Below are positions 42,141 to 49,999 of a stretch of 64,000 nt of DNA, piece by piece. This stretch comes from Flavobacterium sp. FEMGT703F (lineage in GTDB: Bacteria > Bacteroidota > Bacteroidia > Flavobacteriales > Flavobacteriaceae). How positions within the stretch are numbered: the first letter of the stretch is position 1; every line of letters begins with the position of its first letter. The stretch is from assembly GCA_002786385.1 (NCBI GenBank), contig PGCN01000007.1, positions 248,001 through 312,000 on the forward strand, given 5' to 3'. Below the pieces are notes generated by a model. The model worked only from the letters and a program-made list of their open reading frames with translations. It did no database searches and was not told the DNA's origin. Made by a program: the position numbers and the translations under genes.

Positions 42141-42207
42141 AATTACGAATTACGAATTATGAATTACGAAACAATTCATAATTCGTGATTTATAATTCAT
42201 AATTAAT
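42141..42207. repeat. Heptamer arrays, head-to-head (AATTAYG then AATTCRT)
   Basis: Four heptamers AATTACG, AATTACG, AATTATG, AATTACG (42141-42168) are followed after four bases by five inverted ones (AATTCAT, AATTCGT, GATTTAT, AATTCAT, AATTAAT; 42173-42207). They fill the whole gap between thiolase and the C40 peptidase gene. The same arms flank the gene at 58331. Confidence 0.85.
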
Positions 42208-42211
42208 TGAG

Positions 42212-42973
42212 ATGTTTGCCATTTGTAACCTTGCCATAATTCCTTTACGAGCCGAGCCTAGTGATCGAAGCGAAATCGTTTCGCAGGTGTTGTTTGGTGA
42301 GCATTTTGAAATCTTGGAAAGACAAAACCAATGGGCTAAAATCAAGTTGCAGTTCGACGGTTATGAAGGCTGGGTTGATTCCAAACAATACCAAATTATT
42401 TCAGAGAAGAATTTCAACGATTTATCCAAAGAAGCCATCATTTTAAATGCTGATTTGGTGGAATACGTCACCAATGCCAAAAACATGCTCTTGCCGATTC
42501 CGCTTGGCGCTTCGCTATCGTTTTTAAACCACAGCGAAATCAATACGGAAGGCTTTCAGTTTGAAGGATTGAAAACCAGTGGCATCAAACCCAAATCCGA
42601 TTTGATCACCACAGCTTACCAATATTTGAATGCGCCTTATCTTTGGGGCGGTAAAACACCTTTCGGAATTGATTGCTCCGGTTTTACGCAAATGGTATAC
42701 AAACTCAACGGCTATCATTTGCTTCGCGATGCTTCACAACAAGCCGGTCAAGGCGATGCGCTGAGTTTTATTGAAGAAAGTGAACCGGGAGACTTAGCCT
42801 TTTTTGACAACGACGAAGGCAAAATCATCCACGTCGGCATCATGATGGAAAACAACTACATCATCCACGCCAGCGGGAAAGTCAGAATTGATCGCTTAGA
42901 CCATTTAGGGATTTACAACGCAGAACAAAACCGGCATACACACCGACTTAGAGTCATCAAGAAAATAATTTAA
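42212..42973 (+). CDS. C40 (NlpC/P60) peptidase with SH3 domain
   Basis: The 253-residue protein has an N-terminal bacterial SH3 domain (about 10-65; PLRAEPSDRSEIVSQVLFGE, WAKIKL, YEGWVDSKQY) and a C-terminal NlpC/P60 domain (about 125-250) with the catalytic triad: Cys in GIDCSGFTQ, His in IIHVGIMM and a late His in YIIHASGKVRID. Such enzymes cut gamma-D-Glu-diamino-acid bonds in peptidoglycan peptides. No signal peptide is evident (MFAICNLAIIPLRAEP), so recycling of muropeptides in the cytoplasm, as for YkfC-type enzymes, fits best. Confidence 0.9.
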   Translation: MFAICNLAIIPLRAEPSDRSEIVSQVLFGEHFEILERQNQWAKIKLQFDGYEGWVDSKQYQIISEKNFNDLSKEAIILNADLVEYVTNAKNMLLPIPLGASLSFLNHSEINTEGFQFEGLKTSGIKPKSDLITTAYQYLNAPYLWGGKTPFGIDCSGFTQMVYKLNGYHLLRDASQQAGQGDALSFIEESEPGDLAFFDNDEGKIIHVGIMMENNYIIHASGKVRIDRLDHLGIYNAEQNRHTHRLRVIKKII

Positions 42974-42999
42974 ACCAAAACTTTTGTTTTGGTTTTTTT
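42973..42999 (+). terminator. Terminator of the C40 peptidase gene
   Basis: AACCAAAAC and GTTTTGGTT pair around TTTT, followed by TTTTT; the stem starts at the stop codon. Confidence 0.8.
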
Positions 43000-43027
43000 A
43001 TTACATTAGTTTCCTAATCCCTTATAA

Positions 43028-44413
43028 ATGAAACCTATTCACAAAATTTCAATTCTTGCGCTTAGTTTAGTTCTGGTGAGTTGCTTTAAAGAAAAAAACA
43101 ATGATAACGCCGAAGATCGTTACCAACCCAAAGAATTCGTTGAAGTAAAACATCCTGAATGGAGCAAAAATGCTACCATTTACGAAGTGAATGTGCGACA
43201 ATTTACCCCGGAAGGTACTTTTAAAGCTTTTGAAGCACATTTACCCAGAATAAAAAAAATGGGAATCGATATCATTTGGCTCATGCCGATTCATCCGATA
43301 GGCGTTGAAAAAAGAAAAGGTACTTTAGGCAGTTATTATTCGGTGAAAGATTATTACGGTATCAATCCTGAATTTGGAACTAAAGCCGACTTCAAGCACC
43401 TGGTAGATAAAATCCACAGTATGGGTATGTATGTCATAGTAGATTGGGTTGCCAATCACTCTTCCTGGGATAATCCGTTGGCCAAAGAGCATCCGGATTG
43501 GTACACCAAAACCGAAGAAGGAAATTTTCAACCTACACCATGGTATGATTGGGATGATGTAATCGACTTTGATTACGACAAGCCCGGCATTCGAAAATAT
43601 ATGACCGAAGCCTTGGTGTATTGGGTAAAAGATTTCAATATAGACGGATACCGTTGTGATACGGCCGGATTTATTCCAACCGATTTTTGGAACAATGCCA
43701 GAGCAGAAATGGACGCAGTTAAACCCGTTTTTATGTTGGCCGAATGGGAATCAAGAGACTTGCATCAAAAAGCTTTCGATATGACTTACTCCTGGACTTT
43801 CTGGGACAAAATGGCCGCTGTAACCCGAGATAAAAAAAGCATTAGCGGTTTGGTGGAATACATGGCACACGATGTAAGCACCTTCCCGCGTGATGGTTAC
43901 CGCATGCTTTTTACCGACAACCACGATATGAATTCATGGAACAAAAACATGGTTTATAATTTCGGAAACGGCTTGGAAGCTTCTATCGTTTTAACCGGAA
44001 CTGTTAACGGAATGCCTCTGGTTTATGGCGGACAAGAAGCCGGTTTAGATCGCTCGCTTGCCTTTTTCGAAAAAGATTTGATCGATTGGAGTCAAATGCC
44101 TTATGAAGGTTTATTTAAAAAACTATTCGATTTAAAACACCGCAATCATGCCTTGTGGAATGGTAAAGAAGGTGGCGTTATGGTTAGAATTTACAACGAC
44201 AAAATGGAACAAGTGATTTCCTTTTCACGAACCAAAGACAAAAACAGGGTAATTCCTATTATCAATTACAGTGACAAACCGGTAACGGTAAAACTCAACT
44301 CCAATCACTTGAAAGGTGATTATACCGAGGTTTTTTCAGGGAAAAAAATTACCTTGAACGGCGATGATGTGTTTACCCTTAAACCTTGGGAATATTTGGT
44401 TTTAGAAAAATAA
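43028..44413 (+). CDS. GH13 alpha-amylase family lipoprotein
   Basis: The 461-residue protein has a lipoprotein signal with Cys19 (LVSC) and a GH13 catalytic barrel. The four conserved regions are present: DWVANHSS, GYRCDTAG with nucleophile Asp211, LAEWES with acid/base Glu239, and FTDNHD with Asp300. A short C-terminal beta domain follows. As a lipoprotein it acts at the periplasm or cell surface on alpha-glucans or maltodextrins. It is shorter than typical extracellular amylases because domain B is small. It stands alone, outside any recognisable SusCD locus. Confidence 0.92.
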   Translation: MKPIHKISILALSLVLVSCFKEKNNDNAEDRYQPKEFVEVKHPEWSKNATIYEVNVRQFTPEGTFKAFEAHLPRIKKMGIDIIWLMPIHPIGVEKRKGTLGSYYSVKDYYGINPEFGTKADFKHLVDKIHSMGMYVIVDWVANHSSWDNPLAKEHPDWYTKTEEGNFQPTPWYDWDDVIDFDYDKPGIRKYMTEALVYWVKDFNIDGYRCDTAGFIPTDFWNNARAEMDAVKPVFMLAEWESRDLHQKAFDMTYSWTFWDKMAAVTRDKKSISGLVEYMAHDVSTFPRDGYRMLFTDNHDMNSWNKNMVYNFGNGLEASIVLTGTVNGMPLVYGGQEAGLDRSLAFFEKDLIDWSQMPYEGLFKKLFDLKHRNHALWNGKEGGVMVRIYNDKMEQVISFSRTKDKNRVIPIINYSDKPVTVKLNSNHLKGDYTEVFSGKKITLNGDDVFTLKPWEYLVLEK

Positions 44414-44437
44414 ATACTCCGTTTCAACCAACATCAA

Positions 44438-44475
44438 AAATCCACTTTGTCATTTTGAGAGAGTGGATTTTTTTT
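44438..44475 (+). terminator. Terminator of the GH13 gene
   Basis: AAATCCACT and AGTGGATTT form a nine-base stem around 15 bases, followed by TTTTT. Confidence 0.8.
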
Positions 44476-44510
44476 ACGGATAATAAGTAGTCATTATCAG
44501 TATAATTCGC

Positions 44511-44518
44511 TATATTTG
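44511..44518 (+). promoter_or_regulatory. -7 promoter element of the mla operon
   Basis: TATATTTG, a perfect TAnnTTTG, 26 bases before the first gene of the operon. Confidence 0.6.
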
Positions 44519-44544
44519 ATAAGGACTTTACTTAATTTCAATCT

Positions 44545-45324
44545 ATGGAAAACGATTCCAAAGTGGTAACCTCATTTAAAAATTTTTTAATTGAAATTGG
44601 TGAACTCTCCTATTTCACGGCTCGGTTTTTCAAAGAGCTCTTCAATCCTCCTTTCGAATTCAAAGAATTTTGGCGCCAATGTTACAACATGGGCAATCGC
44701 TCATTATTGTTGGTGAGCGTAACCGGTTTTATCATCGGATTAGTATTTACGCTGCAATCTCGTCCAACCTTGGAAGAATTTGGCGCCGTATCTTGGATGC
44801 CTTCTATGGTGAGTATTTCTATTATTAGAGAAATCGGGCCTATTATCACCGCTTTAATTTGTGCCGGAAGAATTGGTTCGGGGATTGGCGCCGAATTAGG
44901 TTCGATGCGCGTAACCGAGCAAATTGACGCCATGGAAGTTTCAGGTACCAATCCTTATAAATATTTAGTCGTAACCCGAATTTTAGCCACTACTGTCATG
45001 TTACCTATTTTGGTTTTTTTTGGCGATGCTATTGCCATTTTCGGATCAGCTATGGTAGAGAATATCAAAGGTAACGTCTCTTTCCTACTCTATTTCAATA
45101 ATGTATTCGATAGTTTGCAATTCAGCGATGTCATTCCCACTACTTTCAAAACCTTCTTTTTCGGCTTTGCCATCGGTTTGGTTGGCTGTTATAAAGGATA
45201 CAATTGTAAAAAAGGAACCGCCGGTGTGGGTTTAGCGGCCAACTCAGCAGTAGTGTACACTTCGATGTTATTGTTTATCATTGATTTTATTGCTGTATTT
45301 GTCACTAATATTTTTTACAGTTAA
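44545..45324 (+). CDS. mlaE: MlaE-family ABC transporter permease
   Basis: The 259-residue inner-membrane permease of the MCE lipid transporter has an amphipathic N terminus, five or six membrane helices and the family's GAVSWMPSMVSISIIREIGPIITALICAGRIGSGIGAELGSM-type core: REIGPII, AGRIGSG and RVTEQIDAMEVSGTNP are all present. The mlaF and mlaD genes follow within 3 and 9 bases, so the three form one operon. The complex moves phospholipids between the membranes and so maintains outer-membrane asymmetry. Confidence 0.95.
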   Translation: MENDSKVVTSFKNFLIEIGELSYFTARFFKELFNPPFEFKEFWRQCYNMGNRSLLLVSVTGFIIGLVFTLQSRPTLEEFGAVSWMPSMVSISIIREIGPIITALICAGRIGSGIGAELGSMRVTEQIDAMEVSGTNPYKYLVVTRILATTVMLPILVFFGDAIAIFGSAMVENIKGNVSFLLYFNNVFDSLQFSDVIPTTFKTFFFGFAIGLVGCYKGYNCKKGTAGVGLAANSAVVYTSMLLFIIDFIAVFVTNIFYS

Positions 45325-45327
45325 ACC

Positions 45328-46065
45328 ATGGAGAAAAAACCAATCATCACTATTGAAAATCTTCACAAAAGTTTTGGCGACAATTGTGTCCTCGATGGTT
45401 TCAACATGCAATTATACGAAGGTGAAAACCTAGTGATTATGGGCAAATCAGGCTCGGGAAAATCGGTCATGATCAAATGTTTGATTGGCTTAGAAGAACC
45501 CGATAGCGGTACCATAACCGTAATGGGGAAAAACATCAACCAATTAGAGCAAGCCGAATTGGACGAACTCCGAACTGAAATCGGATTTTTGTTCCAAGGC
45601 AGTGCTTTATACGATTCCATGTCGGTTCGTGAAAATTTAGAATTTCCGCTTCGCCGTCATACCAAAAAATTCGGCATCATCAAAGATACTACTCCTATGG
45701 TCATGGAAGCTTTGGAGAATGTAGGTTTGGCGCACGCCATCGATTTAATGCCCAGCGAATTATCCGGAGGAATGAAACGAAGAATTGCTTTGGCTCGGAC
45801 CTTAATCTTACAGCCGAAAATCATCTTATATGATGAACCAACTACCGGATTAGATCCGATAACCTCCAAAGAAATTATTTTATTAATGATGTCGATTCAG
45901 AAAAAATACAACACCTCTTCCATCATTATTACCCATGATGTTGATTGTGCGCGGGTTATTGCCAACCGTATGATATTATTAATAGACAGTATTAATTATG
46001 CCGAAGGTACTTTTGAAACACTATCCGCTTCAGAAGATCCGAAAATTAAAGCCTTTTTTAAGTAA
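45328..46065 (+). CDS. mlaF: MlaF-family ABC transporter ATPase
   Basis: The 245-residue ATPase powers the MlaE permease. It has Walker A GKSGSGKS, Q-loop FLFQGSAL, signature LSGGMKRR (the Met replaces the usual Gln, as in the Mla group), Walker B IILYDEP with TTGLDP, and the H-loop in ITHDVD. Three bases separate it from mlaE. Confidence 0.95.
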   Translation: MEKKPIITIENLHKSFGDNCVLDGFNMQLYEGENLVIMGKSGSGKSVMIKCLIGLEEPDSGTITVMGKNINQLEQAELDELRTEIGFLFQGSALYDSMSVRENLEFPLRRHTKKFGIIKDTTPMVMEALENVGLAHAIDLMPSELSGGMKRRIALARTLILQPKIILYDEPTTGLDPITSKEIILLMMSIQKKYNTSSIIITHDVDCARVIANRMILLIDSINYAEGTFETLSASEDPKIKAFFK

Positions 46066-46074
46066 ATTAGCCCT

Positions 46075-47058
46075 ATGGAAAAAACAGCCTCTCAAAAAAT
46101 CCGCCTTGGTCTGTTCGTTATTATTGGTCTTTCTTTATTTGTATTGACCATCTATTTTATTGGCAGCAAGCAACAAATGTTTGGTAAAACCGAACCCTTA
46201 ACTGCTGTTTTTGACAATGTATCCGGTTTGCAATTGGGTAATAATGTTCGGTATTCAGGTATTAATGTCGGTACGGTACGAGGTATTGAAATTGTAAACG
46301 ATTCTACCATCAATGTTGAGATGGAAATTGACAGAACTGTTTTTCCGCACATCAAAAAAAATGCGGTGGCCACTATTGGTTCTGATGGATTGGTAGGCAG
46401 TGTTATCATTAACATCATTCCCGGTAAAGGTGAAGCACTTCCGGTGCAACCCGGAGACATCATCAAATCCAATAACCGAATCCGCACCGACGACATGTTG
46501 AGTACTTTAAACGTCACCAACGAAAATGCCGCACAACTGACAGCCGATTTACTCAAAATCACCAACGACATTAATAAAGGCAAAGGAACTATTGGCGTGC
46601 TGCTTCGCGACTCGGCTATGGCAAAAGATTTGAAAGCTACCATTCACAACCTGAAAATTACCAGCGAAAAAACAAGTAAAACCATGGACAATTTGAACCG
46701 ACAAATAGCCGGTTTAGATCATAAAGACAATGTAATTGGCGTTTTAAAAGATACCGTAGTGGGCAATAAAATAAGACATATAGTGACCAATTTAGATTCA
46801 TCGAGCCAAGAGATTACCAAAGTTGTGGCGAATTTAAACACTACTATTTCCAATGCAAAAGACGGAAAAGGCGCCATCAATTATTTGTCTAACAATCCGA
46901 AACTGGTGAAGCAAATCGACTCGACGATGACCAACATCAACCAAGCCAGTCAAAAACTAAATGAAAATTTAGAAGCTTTGAAAAGTAATTTCTTATTCCG
47001 CGGTTATTTTAAAAAACAGGAAAAAGCCAAAAAGAAAGCAGCTGCCGGAAAATCATAA
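46075..47058 (+). CDS. mlaD: MlaD-family MCE lipid-binding protein
   Basis: The 327-residue protein has one N-terminal membrane helix (about 11-28) and an MCE domain (about 38-115; FDNVSGLQLGNNVRYSGINVG, VEMEIDRTVFPHIKKNAVATI, GLVGSVIINI), followed by a long helical, coiled-coil-like C-terminal region. It forms the hexameric periplasmic ring that carries lipid. No mlaB or mlaC homologue is present in the operon, which is common in Bacteroidota. Confidence 0.92.
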   Translation: MEKTASQKIRLGLFVIIGLSLFVLTIYFIGSKQQMFGKTEPLTAVFDNVSGLQLGNNVRYSGINVGTVRGIEIVNDSTINVEMEIDRTVFPHIKKNAVATIGSDGLVGSVIINIIPGKGEALPVQPGDIIKSNNRIRTDDMLSTLNVTNENAAQLTADLLKITNDINKGKGTIGVLLRDSAMAKDLKATIHNLKITSEKTSKTMDNLNRQIAGLDHKDNVIGVLKDTVVGNKIRHIVTNLDSSSQEITKVVANLNTTISNAKDGKGAINYLSNNPKLVKQIDSTMTNINQASQKLNENLEALKSNFLFRGYFKKQEKAKKKAAAGKS

Positions 47059-47063
47059 ACAAA

Positions 47064-47095
47064 AAAAATCTGCCCTACAGCAGATTTTTTTTTTT
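47064..47095 (+). terminator. Terminator of the mla operon
   Basis: AATCTGC and GCAGATT pair around six bases, flanked by a long A run and eleven T; it can work on both strands. Confidence 0.85.
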
Positions 47096-47110
47096 AATAT
47101 ATAATGCTGA

Positions 47111-47728
47111 TTACTTCAGTAAAAAGTTAAGTCCAACATTCAAACTCGAGCGGCTATTAGTAACTCTCGAAAACTCATTGACTTTAAAAATATCACTTAC
47201 TCCGCCTTGGCCTTCGTATTCAAAAAATAATTTAAGTTTGTCGGAAACCGGAATCTTTACGCCTATCCCTAATGCCAAACCAAAATCGGTTGAACTAAAA
47301 CCATCCGTTACATCTGTTCCGAAACGAACATCTTCGGCATTTAACAAAAATCCCATGTACGGACCAAACTCTAAAAACCAATTTCTCTTGCTTCCGAAAT
47401 GCCAATTGGCCATTACCGGTACAGTTAAGTAATTAACGTTAAAATCGGTTACATAACTAAATCCATCGCTGTCTTCAATAAAACCGTTGTCCCAACCTTT
47501 TTGATCGTAAATCAACTTTCCTTTAATGCTCCAACGATCTGAAAAATAATAATCCACAGAACCACCAACGTTAAATCCAATAGCCGAATCCGCAGAAACA
47601 TCTGAATTGGAAATTGTTGAATTATTGTAACCAACATTAAAGCCAAACTCCACATCGCCTTTCTTTTGGGCAACCACTACAGCAGTAAAACCTAAAGCCA
47701 ACGCTGCTGATAAAAATATCTTTCTCAT
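47111..47728 (-). CDS. Outer-membrane beta-barrel protein
   Basis: The 205-residue protein has a signal peptide (about 1-20, ending VVAQ) and an eight-strand barrel of the OMP_b-brl type, with alternating hydrophobic strands such as GDVEFGFNVGYN, VGGSVDYYFSDRWSIKGKLIYDQ, FLEFGPYMGFLL and a final LNVGLNFLLK ending in a hydrophobic patch. It converges on the mla terminator. A -7 element lies at 47749-47756. Function unknown; porin-like or structural. Confidence 0.85.
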   Translation of the reverse strand: MRKIFLSAALALGFTAVVVAQKKGDVEFGFNVGYNNSTISNSDVSADSAIGFNVGGSVDYYFSDRWSIKGKLIYDQKGWDNGFIEDSDGFSYVTDFNVNYLTVPVMANWHFGSKRNWFLEFGPYMGFLLNAEDVRFGTDVTDGFSSTDFGLALGIGVKIPVSDKLKLFFEYEGQGGVSDIFKVNEFSRVTNSRSSLNVGLNFLLK

Positions 47729-47748
47729 AGTTAATTGTTTAAGTAACT

Positions 47749-47756
47749 CAAATATA
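47749..47756 (-). promoter_or_regulatory. -7 promoter element of the barrel protein gene
   Basis: The minus strand reads TATATTTG, 20 bases before the ATG at 47728. Confidence 0.55.
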
Positions 47757-47773
47757 ACAAATCAAACCGGAAG

Positions 47774-48895
47774 TTAAACTTCCTGTAAAGCTTTAATTAA
47801 ATAATCGATGTCTGCTGTAGTATTGTAGTGACTGAAAGAAATACGCAAACTCGGTTTAGCCAAATCGGCATCCGAAAGCATTTCAGCCAAAACGTGAGAC
47901 GGTTTGATACTGCCACTCTGACAAGCACTACCGCGAGAAACCGCAATCCCTTTCATATCCAAATTGAATAAAATCATCGCTGTTTTTTCAGGCGAAAAAG
48001 GCAAAGCTACATTTAAGATGTTGTAAAAAGTATTACTACCGTTAGGCTTTACATCGGGAAAAGCCGCTTGCAATTGGCTTAAGCAATAAGTTTTTAAATC
48101 AGTGATATAGCGGGTTTCTTCTTCTAAATGTTCATGCGCCAATTCCAACGCTTTCGCCATTCCTGCTATTTGGTGTACAGCTTCGGTACCGGCACGCCAG
48201 CCTTTTTCTTGCTCGCCGCCGAAAAGCAACGGTTGCAAAACCAAACTCTTGCGTACAAATGCAAAGCCAATGCCTTTAGGTCCGTGGAACTTGTGCGCAC
48301 TTGACACTAAAAAGTCAATCGGAACTTGTTGTAAATCGATTATCGTTTTTCCAACGGATTGTACTGTATCACAATGAAATAAAGCATGATGCTGTTGGCA
48401 AAGCGAGGCAATTCGAACCATATCGCTCATAACACCGGTTTCATTATTCACATGCAACAGCGATACCAAAGTTTTAACTCCATCTTGTAACAGCTCTTGC
48501 AATTGCGCATAGTCTAAACTACCATCGGGATTAACATTGAGGTAGTCGACTGCAATGCCGAATTCATCTTGTAGGGCTTTCACCGTGTACAATGTAGCGT
48601 GATGTTCCACCTTAGAAGTGATGATTCTTTTTACACCAAAATCCTTCACAGCACTTCTTAAAATCCAATTGGTAGCTTCGGTAGCACTGGAAGTAAAAAC
48701 AATTTCAGGTGCCGCACAATGCAATAGCTTAGCAATGGTTTTGCGCGAAGTTTCTAAAACAGCTTTAGCACTTCGGCCGGCACTGTGTGTGGAAGACGGA
48801 TTACCAAAATCGGTTTGCATGACACGCACCATTTCATCTATCACTTCCTGACGAATGGGCGTAGTAGCGGCGTTGTCGAGATATACTTTTTGCAT
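47774..48895 (-). CDS. Cysteine desulfurase (NifS/IscS family)
   Basis: The 373-residue PLP enzyme takes sulfur from cysteine for Fe-S clusters and thio-modified tRNA. It shows YLDNAATTPI, the HHATLYTVKAL His, HNETGVM-type VNNETGVMSD, the PLP Lys in SSAHKFHGPKGIGF and the active-site Cys in SRGSACQSGSIKPS. The Cys sits in the longer group I (IscS/NifS) style loop. No isc or suf genes are adjacent, so this is likely a general or tRNA-thiolation desulfurase. Its ATG lies four bases after a perfect -7 element. Confidence 0.93.
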   Translation of the reverse strand: MQKVYLDNAATTPIRQEVIDEMVRVMQTDFGNPSSTHSAGRSAKAVLETSRKTIAKLLHCAAPEIVFTSSATEATNWILRSAVKDFGVKRIITSKVEHHATLYTVKALQDEFGIAVDYLNVNPDGSLDYAQLQELLQDGVKTLVSLLHVNNETGVMSDMVRIASLCQQHHALFHCDTVQSVGKTIIDLQQVPIDFLVSSAHKFHGPKGIGFAFVRKSLVLQPLLFGGEQEKGWRAGTEAVHQIAGMAKALELAHEHLEEETRYITDLKTYCLSQLQAAFPDVKPNGSNTFYNILNVALPFSPEKTAMILFNLDMKGIAVSRGSACQSGSIKPSHVLAEMLSDADLAKPSLRISFSHYNTTADIDYLIKALQEV

Positions 48896-48899
48896 GGTG

Positions 48900-48907
48900 C
48901 AAATATA
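48900..48907 (-). promoter_or_regulatory. -7 promoter element directly before the cysteine desulfurase gene
   Basis: The minus strand reads TATATTTG, then four bases, then the ATG at 48895. Transcription would start next to the start codon, suggesting a leaderless message. Confidence 0.55.
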
Positions 48908-48962
48908 TAAAACGACTATCCTAATTAAATGATAAAAGATACATTTTATAGGGTAAAAAAGT

Positions 48963-48970
48963 TATTTTTG
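48963..48970 (+). promoter_or_regulatory. -7 promoter element of the lipoprotein gene at 48988
   Basis: TATTTTTG, 17 bases before the ATG, in the gap shared with the divergent desulfurase gene. Confidence 0.5.
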
Positions 48971-48987
48971 CTAAAAATTTTCTATCC

Positions 48988-49938
48988 ATGAAACGACTCT
49001 TAGGGATATTGACAGCCTTACTTTTAATCACCGCTTGCGATGATGGCGATTTAACCGTAGACACAATTGATTTTAGCGAAGTTAACGCACAAAAGTGTAG
49101 CAGCAAAGACGTTATTTACAAAGTTAAAGACAGCGAAATGCTGATTTTAGCCATACCGGCCAGTAATTTTACCAACGATGAAACCCCTGAAGGCGATCCT
49201 ATTGAAGTTAACATCAGTTCTTCTGTAGAAGTCATTTACCGCCAATACAATGGTGACGCCAGTGCCGACAACATCTGCCCTACCGTACCTTCTGCAACCC
49301 CTAATTTATTAGAAGAATGGAATGCCGTTGCCGGAACGGTTCAAATTACGACTACCGCTGTTAAAACCGTAAATGCTACTACCGGTATTACACAAATCAC
49401 CGGTTACAAACACTTTATCGTATTTAAAGACATTACGTTCCAAAAACCAAACGGCACGCAAGTATACGAAACTTACACTTTTGGAAATTATACTACTACA
49501 GTTTCTCCGTTGGCTTTTGGTTTTGATGAAGAAGCCGAAAAAAGCACCTGTGACAACCGAATTTTTAACTTTAGCGGTGGTGAATCTTTTGTATTGGATT
49601 TGGCTGATTACAGCACGCTCTTGCAAAATGAAGTTACCACTACGCCAAGAACAGCCTTAATTAGTGCGACCAACAAAGCAACTTACCGTTTGTTTAGCGG
49701 TCCGGTTAACGACGCTTATTTTTGTACCGCTACTACTCCAACCACACCTACTCTTGCTCAAGAATGGACAGCCAACGATGGTGTAACCGATGTAAGTGGT
49801 ATTATTGAAGTGAGCACTACTACTTTCGGTAGCGGATTTCAACATACCATTCGTTTGAAAAAGGTCACTATGAGCAGAGGTAATACGAGCTTTTATTTGG
49901 GCGATGACTACCTATACGGTTCGGTAATCACTCCTTAA
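48988..49938 (+). CDS. Hypothetical lipoprotein with duplicated domain
   Basis: The 316-residue lipoprotein has a lipobox LITAC (Cys16) followed by DDGD, a surface-export type signal. The mature part seems to be two related halves: IDFSEVNAQKCSSKDVIYKV...LILAIPASNF with DNICPTVPSATPNLLEEWNAVAG in the first, and KSTCDNRIFNFSGGESFVLDLADY with YFCTATTPTTPTLAQEWTAND in the second. Each half ends in a strand with HFIVFKDITF or HTIRLKKVTM. I know no named family. Paired Cys residues in the halves may form disulfides. Confidence 0.75.
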   Translation: MKRLLGILTALLLITACDDGDLTVDTIDFSEVNAQKCSSKDVIYKVKDSEMLILAIPASNFTNDETPEGDPIEVNISSSVEVIYRQYNGDASADNICPTVPSATPNLLEEWNAVAGTVQITTTAVKTVNATTGITQITGYKHFIVFKDITFQKPNGTQVYETYTFGNYTTTVSPLAFGFDEEAEKSTCDNRIFNFSGGESFVLDLADYSTLLQNEVTTTPRTALISATNKATYRLFSGPVNDAYFCTATTPTTPTLAQEWTANDGVTDVSGIIEVSTTTFGSGFQHTIRLKKVTMSRGNTSFYLGDDYLYGSVITP

Positions 49939-49999
49939 CTGAACGTTAAACCTTTTTATCTCAAAAACGGATTACTGTACCTTTACCAAAAAATAACAC

